Source: RGIG5612 sp964528825 (lineage in GTDB: Bacteria; Bacillota; Clostridia; Lachnospirales; Lachnospiraceae). Taken from it: a DNA stretch of 49,307 nt. The notes below the pieces were generated by a model. That model ran no database searches. It had not been told where the DNA came from and worked only from the letters and a program-made list of their open reading frames with translations. The translations under genes and the position numbers were made by a program. The DNA is taken from positions 1 to 49,307 of the forward strand of contig CAZGVB010000009.1 of the NCBI GenBank assembly GCA_964528825.1, read 5' to 3'. Positions 33,141 to 41,251 of this stretch are shown piece by piece (within the stretch, counting starts at the first letter, position 1; each line of letters opens with the position of its first letter).

Positions 33141-35753
33141 GCTCTTGCTTGGCGCGCTTATACCCCCCCCCGAATTTTTCGAAAGGATATCATGCAGGGT
33201 CCTCTCAAGCACAGACAGATCGATCGGCTTTGCGATATGAGCGTCCATTCCGGCCTCAAGACATTCCTGAACATCCGAGCTGAATGCATTCGCGGTCATC
33301 GCTATGATAGGAATGTCCGCACCCAATGGATTGTCGCCGCTTCTTATCGCGCGAGTCGCACTGAGGCCATCCATCTTCGGCATCTGCACATCCATCAATA
33401 TAGCATCAAAATCACCCTTCTTTACAGATTCGAATGCTTTTACGATCTCGACACCCGTAGGATAAATGACGCACGTTGCGCCATGCATGGCAAGCAATGC
33501 CTCAAGTATCTCCGCATTGAGCTCATTATCCTCGGCGCATAAAAATCTCATTCCGCCAAGCGGAGACTTTCTGTCCTGATCCTTACTTTCATTTGCCCTT
33601 GCATTTGCTATCGCAAGAATCAGGTTCTCACGGAAGAACGGACGGGATATAAAGCCGTCTATACCGCTGCCGGCAAGGACCTTTCTTATATACTTGGTAT
33701 GAGAGTAATCACAGCAGAATATCAATATCTCACTGCATGAGGCCGCCCGCAGCCCCTTTATCACTTCTGTCAGTTCTTCATTTTTCGAATATCCCGACAG
33801 CAGTACCACGTCATATGCGGTACCTTTCAGCATCTGCACGGCAGATGAATAGGAGGTGGCTGTCTGTATATTTATATCTGTTTCTCTGAGCGATGCTCTT
33901 ATATTATCATCAAGCATTTGCTCATCAGATACCAATAATATGCTCTTTACTCCCACATCATGCTCATTTTCCGTATCTATAGGCAATGTAAGGGTTACAT
34001 CAAATCTGCTGCCGCCCTCGACCTTGCTTTCGACTGCTATAGATCCACCCATCAGATCCACAAGGCTCTTGGTAATGGACATGCCCAGCCCCGTACCCTG
34101 TATCTTATTTGTTACGGAATTTTCCTCACGCGTAAAGGGCTCAAACATATGCTTCATAAACTCCGCCGACATACCGTGTCCGTTATCCTTTACCGAAGTG
34201 ACAAATCTCGCATATCCCGGAATATCGCACTCAATCTCTCCTATCTCAAAGCTTATATCCCCGCCTCTTGGCGTATACTTGACAGCATTATTCAGCAGAT
34301 TGATAAATATCTGGCGGATACGTATACTGTCGCCTATGAGATACTCATGAACGATCTCGCGAACGGTAAATATAAACTCCTGATTTTTTTCATTGCTTTG
34401 AGCTCTGATAATGCTCTCTATCTGGCCTGCCTGTTCAGCCATTTTCACCGGTTCCACGTTCAGTTTTACCTCGCCGGACTCGATCTTGCTCATATCAAGG
34501 ATATCATTTATAAGACCAAGCATATAATTGCCGGATTGTTCGAGCTTTTTGATGTAATAATGCATCTTGTCCTTATCATCTATGTCATTTTCCATCAGCT
34601 TGGTAACACCCACTATCGCATTCATAGGAGTACGGATGTCATGAGACATATTGGAAAGGAAATTGCTTTTTGCCTTTGTTGCCCTGGTTGCCTCCTGCAG
34701 AGCCTGTTCAGCGACTTTCTTTGAGCTTTCCAGTTCCCTGTTGTAATTTTCCAAAAGCTCGTTAGTCTCTTCCAGCTGCCTCTCACTGCTTATCTTTATG
34801 TCCAGTAATCTCTTGTTGTACATAAAATGCGACAGAAGAACGAATAATACCAGCAGCGCACAGAAGAATATCGTCATCAATACCAGAAAGATCTTAAATA
34901 TCGATCTGACCATACCCGCGGTCGTGACGGCGACATTTTCTTCCGGCACCAATAGTACAATGCCCCATGTATATTCAGGCATCTGATCATAGACAAGATA
35001 ATATTTTTCTTCTCCGATCTGCATATCCGTGCAGACCCTGTCTGTATTTTTTACCTCCGCAAGTGCCGCATCAAAGCTCTCATAATGCGGAAAATATTGC
35101 AAACTCAGGCTATGGAACAGATCCGTACCCTCAAAATCCATATCTACCTTGCCGTCTTCAAATAGGATATTTCCCTCCTGATCTACGAGATATAATACAT
35201 TATTTTCACCGAATACACTGCTGTGAAAATACGGACCCATATCTTCCATTGATCTGAGCACTGCATAATGAGTGATAAGACTTTTTCCGACCGTGATCTG
35301 TTCCTGGGCCTTAATGACAAAAGCCATATAATTTTGCTCGTCATTCCAGTTTGCGATCAAAAAGCTTTGACGGTCCGCCTCCGTATCCAGTTGATCAAGT
35401 CCCGTCCATATGCCCAGCTTTCCGTCTTTTGTATAATATCTGCCGTCATCCGTTATGGCTCTGAAATATACTGTCTTGCCGACCGGAGAGAGCATATCGG
35501 TGCATTCATTTATCAGCTGCACGAGCTGATCTTCTGTCATATCGTCTTTTTCTTCACAGCATAAAGCAAATTTTTGGACAAAATCCCATTGTTTGTCAAG
35601 ATGCACCTCTGTCTTTTCGATCAGCTGTGTGCTCAGCTCGTTCAGCTGAGAGACGGATTCATCATAGGTCTCCTCATTGCTGTACTTATAAAATATGAAT
35701 GCTGCAGCGGCAATTATGCACAGCATCACAAACAGAAGAATAAGTGTAAGCAA
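33087..35753 (-). CDS. Cache-type hybrid histidine kinase with two receivers; start and end uncertain
   Basis: An 888-residue open frame from TTG at 35753. A helix (1-22), a Cache-like extracellular region (25-280), a second helix (285-310), coiled coil, His371 in SNMSHDIRTPMNA and an ATPase domain with GTGLGMSITKS are followed by two receivers. The first lacks the phospho-acceptor aspartate (DVVLLSG). The second is complete (AILMDVQMPKMDG, AKPID). TTG falls inside the first helix and has no ribosome site. The same frame continues upstream to an ATG at 35996 just after the preceding gene, broken only by TAA at 35919-35921. A G9 tract (33163-33171) near the 3' end adds a repeat-encoded tail. 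It may be a variable or recently damaged gene. Confidence 0.82.
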   Translation of the reverse strand: MLTLILLFVMLCIIAAAAFIFYKYSNEETYDESVSQLNELSTQLIEKTEVHLDKQWDFVQKFALCCEEKDDMTEDQLVQLINECTDMLSPVGKTVYFRAITDDGRYYTKDGKLGIWTGLDQLDTEADRQSFLIANWNDEQNYMAFVIKAQEQITVGKSLITHYAVLRSMEDMGPYFHSSVFGENNVLYLVDQEGNILFEDGKVDMDFEGTDLFHSLSLQYFPHYESFDAALAEVKNTDRVCTDMQIGEEKYYLVYDQMPEYTWGIVLLVPEENVAVTTAGMVRSIFKIFLVLMTIFFCALLVLFVLLSHFMYNKRLLDIKISSERQLEETNELLENYNRELESSKKVAEQALQEATRATKAKSNFLSNMSHDIRTPMNAIVGVTKLMENDIDDKDKMHYYIKKLEQSGNYMLGLINDILDMSKIESGEVKLNVEPVKMAEQAGQIESIIRAQSNEKNQEFIFTVREIVHEYLIGDSIRIRQIFINLLNNAVKYTPRGGDISFEIGEIECDIPGYARFVTSVKDNGHGMSAEFMKHMFEPFTREENSVTNKIQGTGLGMSITKSLVDLMGGSIAVESKVEGGSRFDVTLTLPIDTENEHDVGVKSILLVSDEQMLDDNIRASLRETDINIQTATSYSSAVQMLKGTAYDVVLLSGYSKNEELTEVIKGLRAASCSEILIFCCDYSHTKYIRKVLAGSGIDGFISRPFFRENLILAIANARANESKDQDRKSPLGGMRFLCAEDNELNAEILEALLAMHGATCVIYPTGVEIVKAFESVKKGDFDAILMDVQMPKMDGLSATRAIRSGDNPLGADIPIIAMTANAFSSDVQECLEAGMDAHIAKPIDLSVLERTLHDILSKNSGGGISAPSKSRWQQAEHRERSASEHDV

Positions 35754-35859
35754 TACATTTCTTCTGCGTCCCTCGATATGGATATTTATTTTTTCTTCTT
35801 TATTATCGTGCTTTATTGTTTTATTCTCCGTATTTTCAGGTTTATATTTGCGCTGTGCT

Positions 35860-35935
35860 GCTGCCTTTTCCCGACTTTTTTGACTTTCTTGACTTTTCCT
35901 GATTTTTCCTGACTTTTCTTACCGTTTTGGGCTTT
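35860..35935. repeat. Purine-rich short tandem repeats upstream of the Cache hybrid kinase
   Basis: On the minus strand units like GTCAGGAAAAATCAGGAAAA and GTCAAGAAAGTCAAAAAAGT recur every 8-10 bases. They lie in frame with the kinase, would encode a Lys/Ser/Gln-rich leader, and surround the in-frame TAA. Confidence 0.6.
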
Positions 35936-36001
35936 TCGGCCTTACAATTTCAATATCCTGTGGCAGCAATTTCCGACTGCCCGCGGATCTGATCATTTTC
36001 C

Positions 36002-37831
36002 TTACTTAAGACCGCTTATGACGAGCGAATCATCAAGCGTCGCGGATGAAACCTTTTCTGTCTTCAGCAGATATTCCTTTGCGGCGTCAAGGCCTACTAT
36101 ACCGGTATCTGTAAGACCGATTGTCTCTTTTTCATCCTTATTATATCCGCATATTACTACTGTATATGTCTCATCATCTTCAAGATCCTCACCGTCCGCC
36201 GTCATAAATACATAAGGATAATGGAAGCCGGTACCTCTGGTATCCGCACCCTCCTCTGCCATTGCTTTGATCTCGCTGCCGGTCTTGCTTATCGTAAGCA
36301 GAGTATCATACCATCCTGTCGGCAGGAAAATAGTGATATATTCTTCCGAGAGCATACCGGGCAGTATCTGTCCGTTGGCGCCGTAGCTGTTTTCCATCAG
36401 CGCATGTACGCTCGGATCATAGACATTATATGAGATGAGAGCCGCATCGGCGCCCGTTGCCTCCATGAACATCTGCCCCGACAGCTGCGCCGCCTGAACA
36501 GTATCCAGTGTCTCCGTTACCTTGGCATAATATGTCGTTCCGCTCTCACGAAGCTCAAGCTTCGTATCATCAAGCTTCTTGTACGCGTCCTCTCCCGTGC
36601 ATTCCTTTCCGATCCACTGCGATACAGCCTCACCGAAGGGTACAAGATAGTTATCCCAGCCTGTATATACCAGATTCATGGCATAGCCGTTGCCTACCTG
36701 TATCGATGCCTCATAATAAGGTGAATCCTCAGTTATTTCAAAATTATTTATGGAGCACATATTGGTGGAGCTCTCTCCGTTTAAGGCCAGATATCCTTCA
36801 TTTGTAGAGAGCACCTCAAGTACATGTAATGCGTCCTCGAGCTTTTGATCATTGCCCGTCTCTTCAAGCTCTTTGCTCAGTCCGTAAAGGCGCACGGGGC
36901 TTGTGATATATGTATTATTCGTGCCGTCCTGCGAAAGGAAAGGCATAAGCTCGTATTGATCTCCCGTACCGTCTTCATTTTGCGTAAATTGCTTTACTGT
37001 GCCGATCAAAAATGCGGTATTGCCGTTTAGGAAGCTCTCAAGTACATCCGTATAACTGCCGCTTTTCTCATCCTTTGACAGCATGCCGCAGTCTATCCAT
37101 TGCTGGAAATATGCCGCACAGGCTGCAAGATCCTCATTGTCGCTTGCAAATGTATCACTGTCTGTATCCGCAAAGCCGTCTCTCCATTGCCTGCCCTGCA
37201 CCGTATTCATATACGCAGTGGATGTGATATCAAAGAAATATTGAAAGGCAGATCCCGGAAGGTCAAGCAGTGTCTCCGATATCTTGATGCCCTTTTCATT
37301 CAGTGCCGGAATGCATACATCACGAAGCTCTTCAAAGCTTGTCGGCACTGATATGCCGTTATTATCAAGAAGTGTCCTGTTTGCGAGCATACCTGTGATG
37401 GTATAGTCAAACGGCAGCAGATACAGCCCATTATCAGTCTTATATGCATCAAGACGTGCCTTTTGATATTGCTCTGATACGGCATATTGCGAAAGATCTA
37501 TGAGATATTTTTCCTGATACTCTGCATCCCATGCCTGAGTCGTGCTGTAGATATCGGGTATGATGCCCGTCTCCAGCTGCTGCTTGCAATATGCGGACAT
37601 ATTTCTGCCTCTGTACGGGATGACCTCGATATTGATCTCGGGATATTTTTGATGGACAAGCTCTATAAGTGCGCCGTAATCGCGCTGTGCATCCATGATA
37701 GTGATCGGCTCATGCTCTGATGCCTCACCTTGAGTACTCGTCTCCTCCTCGCTTCCTGTGTCTGTACAGCCTGCAAACAATGTCAGGCACATTACCGCCG
37801 CAAGCATCAATGATATGAGTCTTCTTTTCAT
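36002..37831 (-). CDS. Solute-binding lipoprotein fused to a 5'-nucleotidase C-terminal-like domain
   Basis: A 609-residue exported lipoprotein. A signal peptide ends at the lipobox LFAGC (Cys about 22). Residues about 40-430 resemble family 1 extracellular solute-binding proteins of ABC importers (PEINIEVIPYRGRN, DFADTDSDTF). Residues about 447-600 look like the C-terminal substrate-binding domain of 5'-nucleotidases: MFMEATGADAALISYN, LPGMLSEEYITIFLPTGWYDTLLTISKTG and DETYTVVICGY. The metallophosphatase domain that normally precedes it is absent. No permease genes are adjacent. The Cache hybrid kinase follows, so a sensory role is likely. ATG 37831 is favoured over GTG 37834; GGAGG lies upstream of both. 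Confidence 0.78.
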   Translation of the reverse strand: MKRRLISLMLAAVMCLTLFAGCTDTGSEEETSTQGEASEHEPITIMDAQRDYGALIELVHQKYPEINIEVIPYRGRNMSAYCKQQLETGIIPDIYSTTQAWDAEYQEKYLIDLSQYAVSEQYQKARLDAYKTDNGLYLLPFDYTITGMLANRTLLDNNGISVPTSFEELRDVCIPALNEKGIKISETLLDLPGSAFQYFFDITSTAYMNTVQGRQWRDGFADTDSDTFASDNEDLAACAAYFQQWIDCGMLSKDEKSGSYTDVLESFLNGNTAFLIGTVKQFTQNEDGTGDQYELMPFLSQDGTNNTYITSPVRLYGLSKELEETGNDQKLEDALHVLEVLSTNEGYLALNGESSTNMCSINNFEITEDSPYYEASIQVGNGYAMNLVYTGWDNYLVPFGEAVSQWIGKECTGEDAYKKLDDTKLELRESGTTYYAKVTETLDTVQAAQLSGQMFMEATGADAALISYNVYDPSVHALMENSYGANGQILPGMLSEEYITIFLPTGWYDTLLTISKTGSEIKAMAEEGADTRGTGFHYPYVFMTADGEDLEDDETYTVVICGYNKDEKETIGLTDTGIVGLDAAKEYLLKTEKVSSATLDDSLVISGLK

Positions 37832-37995
37832 CACATCTTCCTCCCGTCTTACATTAATCTCTGTCCCGTATTACGGACACTACCCTTTGCCTTCGCCTCT
37901 TTAACCCTTCTGTAATACCAGTACTGCATATGAGATAATACTAATGCCGCATATGGACATGATGTCAAAAATACGACCGGCAAAATTGTACATTT

Positions 37996-38027
37996 TGTGC
38001 AAATACTTGCACATATCCATTATTATA
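37996..38027 (-). promoter_or_regulatory. Operator-like dyad at the fusion-lipoprotein promoter
   Basis: TGTGCAA-ATAC-TTGCACA is a perfect 7-bp inverted repeat (37996-38013). On the minus strand TATAAT (38022-38027) lies just upstream, so the dyad covers the expected transcription start, a repressor position. The -35 is poor. The repressor is unknown. Confidence 0.55.
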
Positions 38028-38067
38028 CTAATGTAAAATAACAACATCTGCAAGCTTTTTATTTGCT

Positions 38068-38200
38068 ATTCACAGAAATTGCTGCGGAGTAATAGTCTAC
38101 ATCGTTTTAATCAGGCAGATTTTGATATTGCACGTGTGCGATATGCCGCAAAAACAAGCTGCGTTTTCTGCTCCTCGCAGCTTAACTTACAGCGTCACTT
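38068..38200. repeat. MITE-like dispersed repeat, copy D (inverted, diverged)
   Basis: GCACGTGTGCGATATGCCGC (38131-38150) followed by AAAAAC is the reverse of the copy A/B core GTTTTTGCrrCATATC..CACGCGCA, and GCAGATTTTGATA matches the reverse of AAAATC beyond it. The outer ends are too diverged to place exactly. Confidence 0.5.
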
Positions 38201-38243
38201 GACAGCAACAATTCATAATAAAGTATCTACAAATCGCAAAAGA

Positions 38244-38252
38244 TGTTATAAT
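38244..38252 (+). promoter_or_regulatory. Extended -10 promoter of the DUF6273 lipoprotein gene
   Basis: TGTTATAAT supplies an extended -10 (TGn TATAAT) with no good -35, about 55 bases before the ATG. Extended -10 elements commonly work without a -35. Confidence 0.5.
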
Positions 38253-38307
38253 GTTGTGATTAGGATCGCATATGATAAAACATGTCGACTGGAGGTAGAC
38301 TTTCCAA

Positions 38308-39699
38308 ATGAAAAAAGCCTATAAAGGATTATTTGCATTAATACTTGCACTGATACTTACCGCAAGCCTTGCCGCATGCGGTGATACTCAATCCGACTAT
38401 ATCGCAGGAACATATTCCACGGGTGATACGACCTATGTTTTTGCGGAAGACGGATCAATGAGTGTCACATATGATAATGAGACCAAATACGGCGCTTATA
38501 ATGCCGATGGCGGGTCTTTGACCATAGTCTATGAGGACGGGACCGAGACATATTCATATACTGTTGACAGTGACGAGCTTGTCTTGTCCGGCTGGCTCCC
38601 TCTTTTAGGTACGGTTTATTCAAAGGACGGCGATGCCGTAAAGACCATAGACGGTTGGTCTATGCTTCTCTCAACAGGTCAGAGTGTGACAGACCCCATG
38701 CAGGCCCTAAAGAGTGCCGGAATATCCGTAAGTGATAATGATGATGAGACAGAGAGCAGTACTGACTCTGTACCCGGTGAGGATGAAAGTGACAGCACAA
38801 AGGCGACAGACCCTTCGGATACGAGCGATGCCACCGACAATACAAAGGAAACCGGCTCGAGCGATGCTTCTAAGCCCACATCTGAAAGCAGCGACAATAA
38901 AGATAATCAGAGCGGACAAGACAGCAGTAATACGCCAACAGGCAAAAATGATGGCTCACAAAGCGGCGATGGCAGCTCACAAGGTGGAAACAGCTCATCA
39001 CAGAGCGGTGATGGCAGCTCACAAGGCGGAAATAATACGAAAAAGGACGGCAGCTCCACACCTGCTGATACCGGGGAATCCTCCAATCCGTATCTTGAAG
39101 GACATGTAACTGTAGGAAGCACTGTATATTACGGCTCCTATGAGCAGGACAACGATCTTTCAAACGGTTCTGAAAAGATTGAATGGACAGTTCTTAAGGT
39201 AGACGGAAATAAGATACTTCTTTTAAGCAAATATGCCCTCGATGTGCAAGCCTATGACAATACGGGTGCAAATGTTACATGGTATACATGCTCTCTTCGC
39301 ACATGGCTGAACGATTCGTTCCTCAACAGCGCATTTACAGCCGAGGAGCAGGGATATATTCCTACTACATATGTAACCGCGGATGAAAATGGCTTTTATA
39401 CCAAAATATACGCAGGTGAGGCTACCGAGGACAAGGTATTTCTGCTGAGTGCCGTTCAGGCATACAATTATATGCCGAACTACAAAGACAGGGCATGTAC
39501 CGCTACAGCATATGCCATAGCAAACGGCGCATATTATGATCCCGAATACGGCGGATATTGGTGGTGGCTGCGCACTCCGGGCAACAGATCCGGTCATGCG
39601 GCCCTCATTGAGCCCGACGGTGTCCTCGATTATGTAGGATATTATGTAAATAACCTTGAGCAGGTAGTACGTCCTGCGATCTGGGTAAATTTCAGATAA
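38308..39699 (+). CDS. Lipoprotein with Ser/Gly/Gln linker and DUF6273 domain
   Basis: A 463-residue lipoprotein. Signal peptide and lipobox end at Cys24 (LAACGDT). Residues 25-115 form a small beta domain of the GTYSTGDTTYVFAEDGS type. A disordered linker (about 145-265) is rich in Ser, Asp, Gly, Gln and Thr. The C-terminal domain (about 275-463) matches DUF6273: WTVLKVDGNKILLLSKY, WYTCSLRTWLN, WWLRTPG and VVRPAIWVNF. This domain occurs in many Firmicute surface proteins with unknown function. GGAGGT lies 11 bases before the ATG. It precedes the CrtI-like/reductase pair by 67 bases. Confidence 0.87.
   Translation: MKKAYKGLFALILALILTASLAACGDTQSDYIAGTYSTGDTTYVFAEDGSMSVTYDNETKYGAYNADGGSLTIVYEDGTETYSYTVDSDELVLSGWLPLLGTVYSKDGDAVKTIDGWSMLLSTGQSVTDPMQALKSAGISVSDNDDETESSTDSVPGEDESDSTKATDPSDTSDATDNTKETGSSDASKPTSESSDNKDNQSGQDSSNTPTGKNDGSQSGDGSSQGGNSSSQSGDGSSQGGNNTKKDGSSTPADTGESSNPYLEGHVTVGSTVYYGSYEQDNDLSNGSEKIEWTVLKVDGNKILLLSKYALDVQAYDNTGANVTWYTCSLRTWLNDSFLNSAFTAEEQGYIPTTYVTADENGFYTKIYAGEATEDKVFLLSAVQAYNYMPNYKDRACTATAYAIANGAYYDPEYGGYWWWLRTPGNRSGHAALIEPDGVLDYVGYYVNNLEQVVRPAIWVNFR
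38962..39033. repeat. In-frame 42-base repeat in the lipoprotein linker
   Basis: AGCGGCGATGGCAGCTCACA at 38962 recurs at 39004 with one change and continues AAGG(T/C)GGAAA. The copies encode SGDGSSQGGN. The 42-base period keeps the reading frame, so the linker length can vary by slippage. Confidence 0.75.
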
Positions 39700-39766
39700 G
39701 CCTTTGATTTAACTATTAACGAACGGAGCAATCATAACGAACGATTTTGAAAAATATGATGTCATC

Positions 39767-41251
39767 GTGGTAGGCGCGGGAAATGCCGGGCTCGCGGCCG
39801 CCGCGATCACGTCAAGAAGCGGTTTAAAAACTCTTTTGCTTGAAAAGCACAATCTTCCCGGCGGCTGCGCAAGCAGCTTCGTAAGGGGCCGTTTTGAATT
39901 TGAAACGGCACTTCATGAGCTCTGTTTTGTAGGAACAGAGCAGCATCCGAATATCATATATAAGATGTTTAAGGATTCGGGGGCCGACATTGAATGGCAC
40001 TATGATGTCAATCTGTTTCGCGTTATCCTGAAAGGGCAAGACGGATTCGATGTCACGGTACGTGCCGGCAGAGAAAGCTTTTTAGATTCCATCGAGGAGG
40101 CTGTTCCCGGATCAAGGGAGAGTGTAGAGGCATTATTGCAATTGGCTGATACCAATGACGATGCCATTAATTATGTCGCTCAAAAATCCAACAAGCCGAG
40201 TAAGCTTCAGATGATCTTTAAACACAAGAATTTCCTTACAAGCTCATCGCATACATTATCCGAGATCGAGAAGCAGCTTGGCATCCCTGAAAAGGCAAGA
40301 AATATCATCGAGACCTATTGGTGTTATCTCGGTGTTATTCCCGATGAGCTTAATGCAATGCATTTTCTCAGCATGCTGCGCAGCTATATCGACGACGGCG
40401 CAGCTATGCCTGCCATGAGATCGCACGAGCTTACGCTGGCTCTTGCCGAATCAATAAGAAATAACGGCGGCGAGGTAAGGTACAACAGTAAGGTCACACA
40501 TTTTATCACTGATAATGACAGAGTGATCGGTGTAGAGGTAAACGGCAAGCCCATATATGCTAAGGAGATCATTTCAAATATCATACCGGATACGGCATAT
40601 GGCATGATGGACAAGGACAGCGTACCTAAGGGCGACATCAAGCTCTTGAATGCCAGGGAGCTTGCAGTATCCGCATATACTATCTATCTCGGCCTTGACT
40701 TAGGCGCAGACGAGCTCGGCATAAAGGATTACAGTGTCTTTGTAATAAATGATAAAAATCCGAAGGTACAGCTTGAAAAACATGGCTTATATATTGTAAA
40801 TTGCCTGAACAAGGTCATACCCGACTGTTCTCCTAAGGGCACCTGTATGCTCTTTTTTACCATACTTGATTATGGAAAGAATCTGCCCACGGGGCTTAAG
40901 AGCGAGAACTACCAAAAATTCAAAACAGACTTTGCCGAAAAATATATCCGTGACTATGAAGATCTCATGTCTATAGATATCATGTCTCATATAGAAGAGA
41001 TTGAGGTCGCGACTCCGGTCACATTTGCGAATTATCTTTCAACTCCCGACGGCGCGATATACGGATACAGACTCTCACATTGGGATAATATACTCTCACG
41101 CATCCTGAACTCACATACGGAAAACAGCATGCCGGGGCTTACATTTACAGGCGGTCACTCGACAAAGGGCGACGGCTACAGCTCCGCTTACTCAAGCGGC
41201 ATGGAGGTAGGCAAAAACATAGCAGACAGATTAAAAGGAACTACCAGATAA
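39767..41251 (+). CDS. CrtI-like FAD-dependent oxidoreductase (phytoene desaturase/RetSat superfamily)
   Basis: A 494-residue flavoprotein from the only canonical start, GTG 39767. The dinucleotide motif GAGNAGLAAAAITSRSG opens the protein, followed by EKHNLPGGCASSF and a C-terminal FAD contact GGHSTKGDGYSSAYSSG. The family isomerises, desaturates or saturates conjugated double bonds. The GTG start would remove the first beta strand: in-frame codons upstream read NDFEKYDVIVVGAG. GGAG at 39725 points to translation from ATA 39734 or a neighbouring near-cognate codon. Its stop overlaps the next start (TAATG), pairing it with a ferredoxin-reductase-like protein that could supply or take its electrons. 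Confidence 0.85.
   Translation: MVGAGNAGLAAAAITSRSGLKTLLLEKHNLPGGCASSFVRGRFEFETALHELCFVGTEQHPNIIYKMFKDSGADIEWHYDVNLFRVILKGQDGFDVTVRAGRESFLDSIEEAVPGSRESVEALLQLADTNDDAINYVAQKSNKPSKLQMIFKHKNFLTSSSHTLSEIEKQLGIPEKARNIIETYWCYLGVIPDELNAMHFLSMLRSYIDDGAAMPAMRSHELTLALAESIRNNGGEVRYNSKVTHFITDNDRVIGVEVNGKPIYAKEIISNIIPDTAYGMMDKDSVPKGDIKLLNARELAVSAYTIYLGLDLGADELGIKDYSVFVINDKNPKVQLEKHGLYIVNCLNKVIPDCSPKGTCMLFFTILDYGKNLPTGLKSENYQKFKTDFAEKYIRDYEDLMSIDIMSHIEEIEVATPVTFANYLSTPDGAIYGYRLSHWDNILSRILNSHTENSMPGLTFTGGHSTKGDGYSSAYSSGMEVGKNIADRLKGTTR

Larger units (their letters stand above)
37832..38307. other. 476-base divergent intergenic region
   Basis: No gene is seen. It holds the leader of the fusion lipoprotein gene, an operator-like dyad (37996-38013) beside a TATAAT box, repeat copy D (about 38068-38200) and a promoter for the DUF6273 lipoprotein (TATAAT 38247-38252). 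Confidence 0.65.

Noticed and set aside
38932..39060. CRISPR-like array
   Set aside because: The repeats are an in-frame 42-base duplication in a Ser/Gly/Gln linker, with no distinct spacers and no cas genes nearby.
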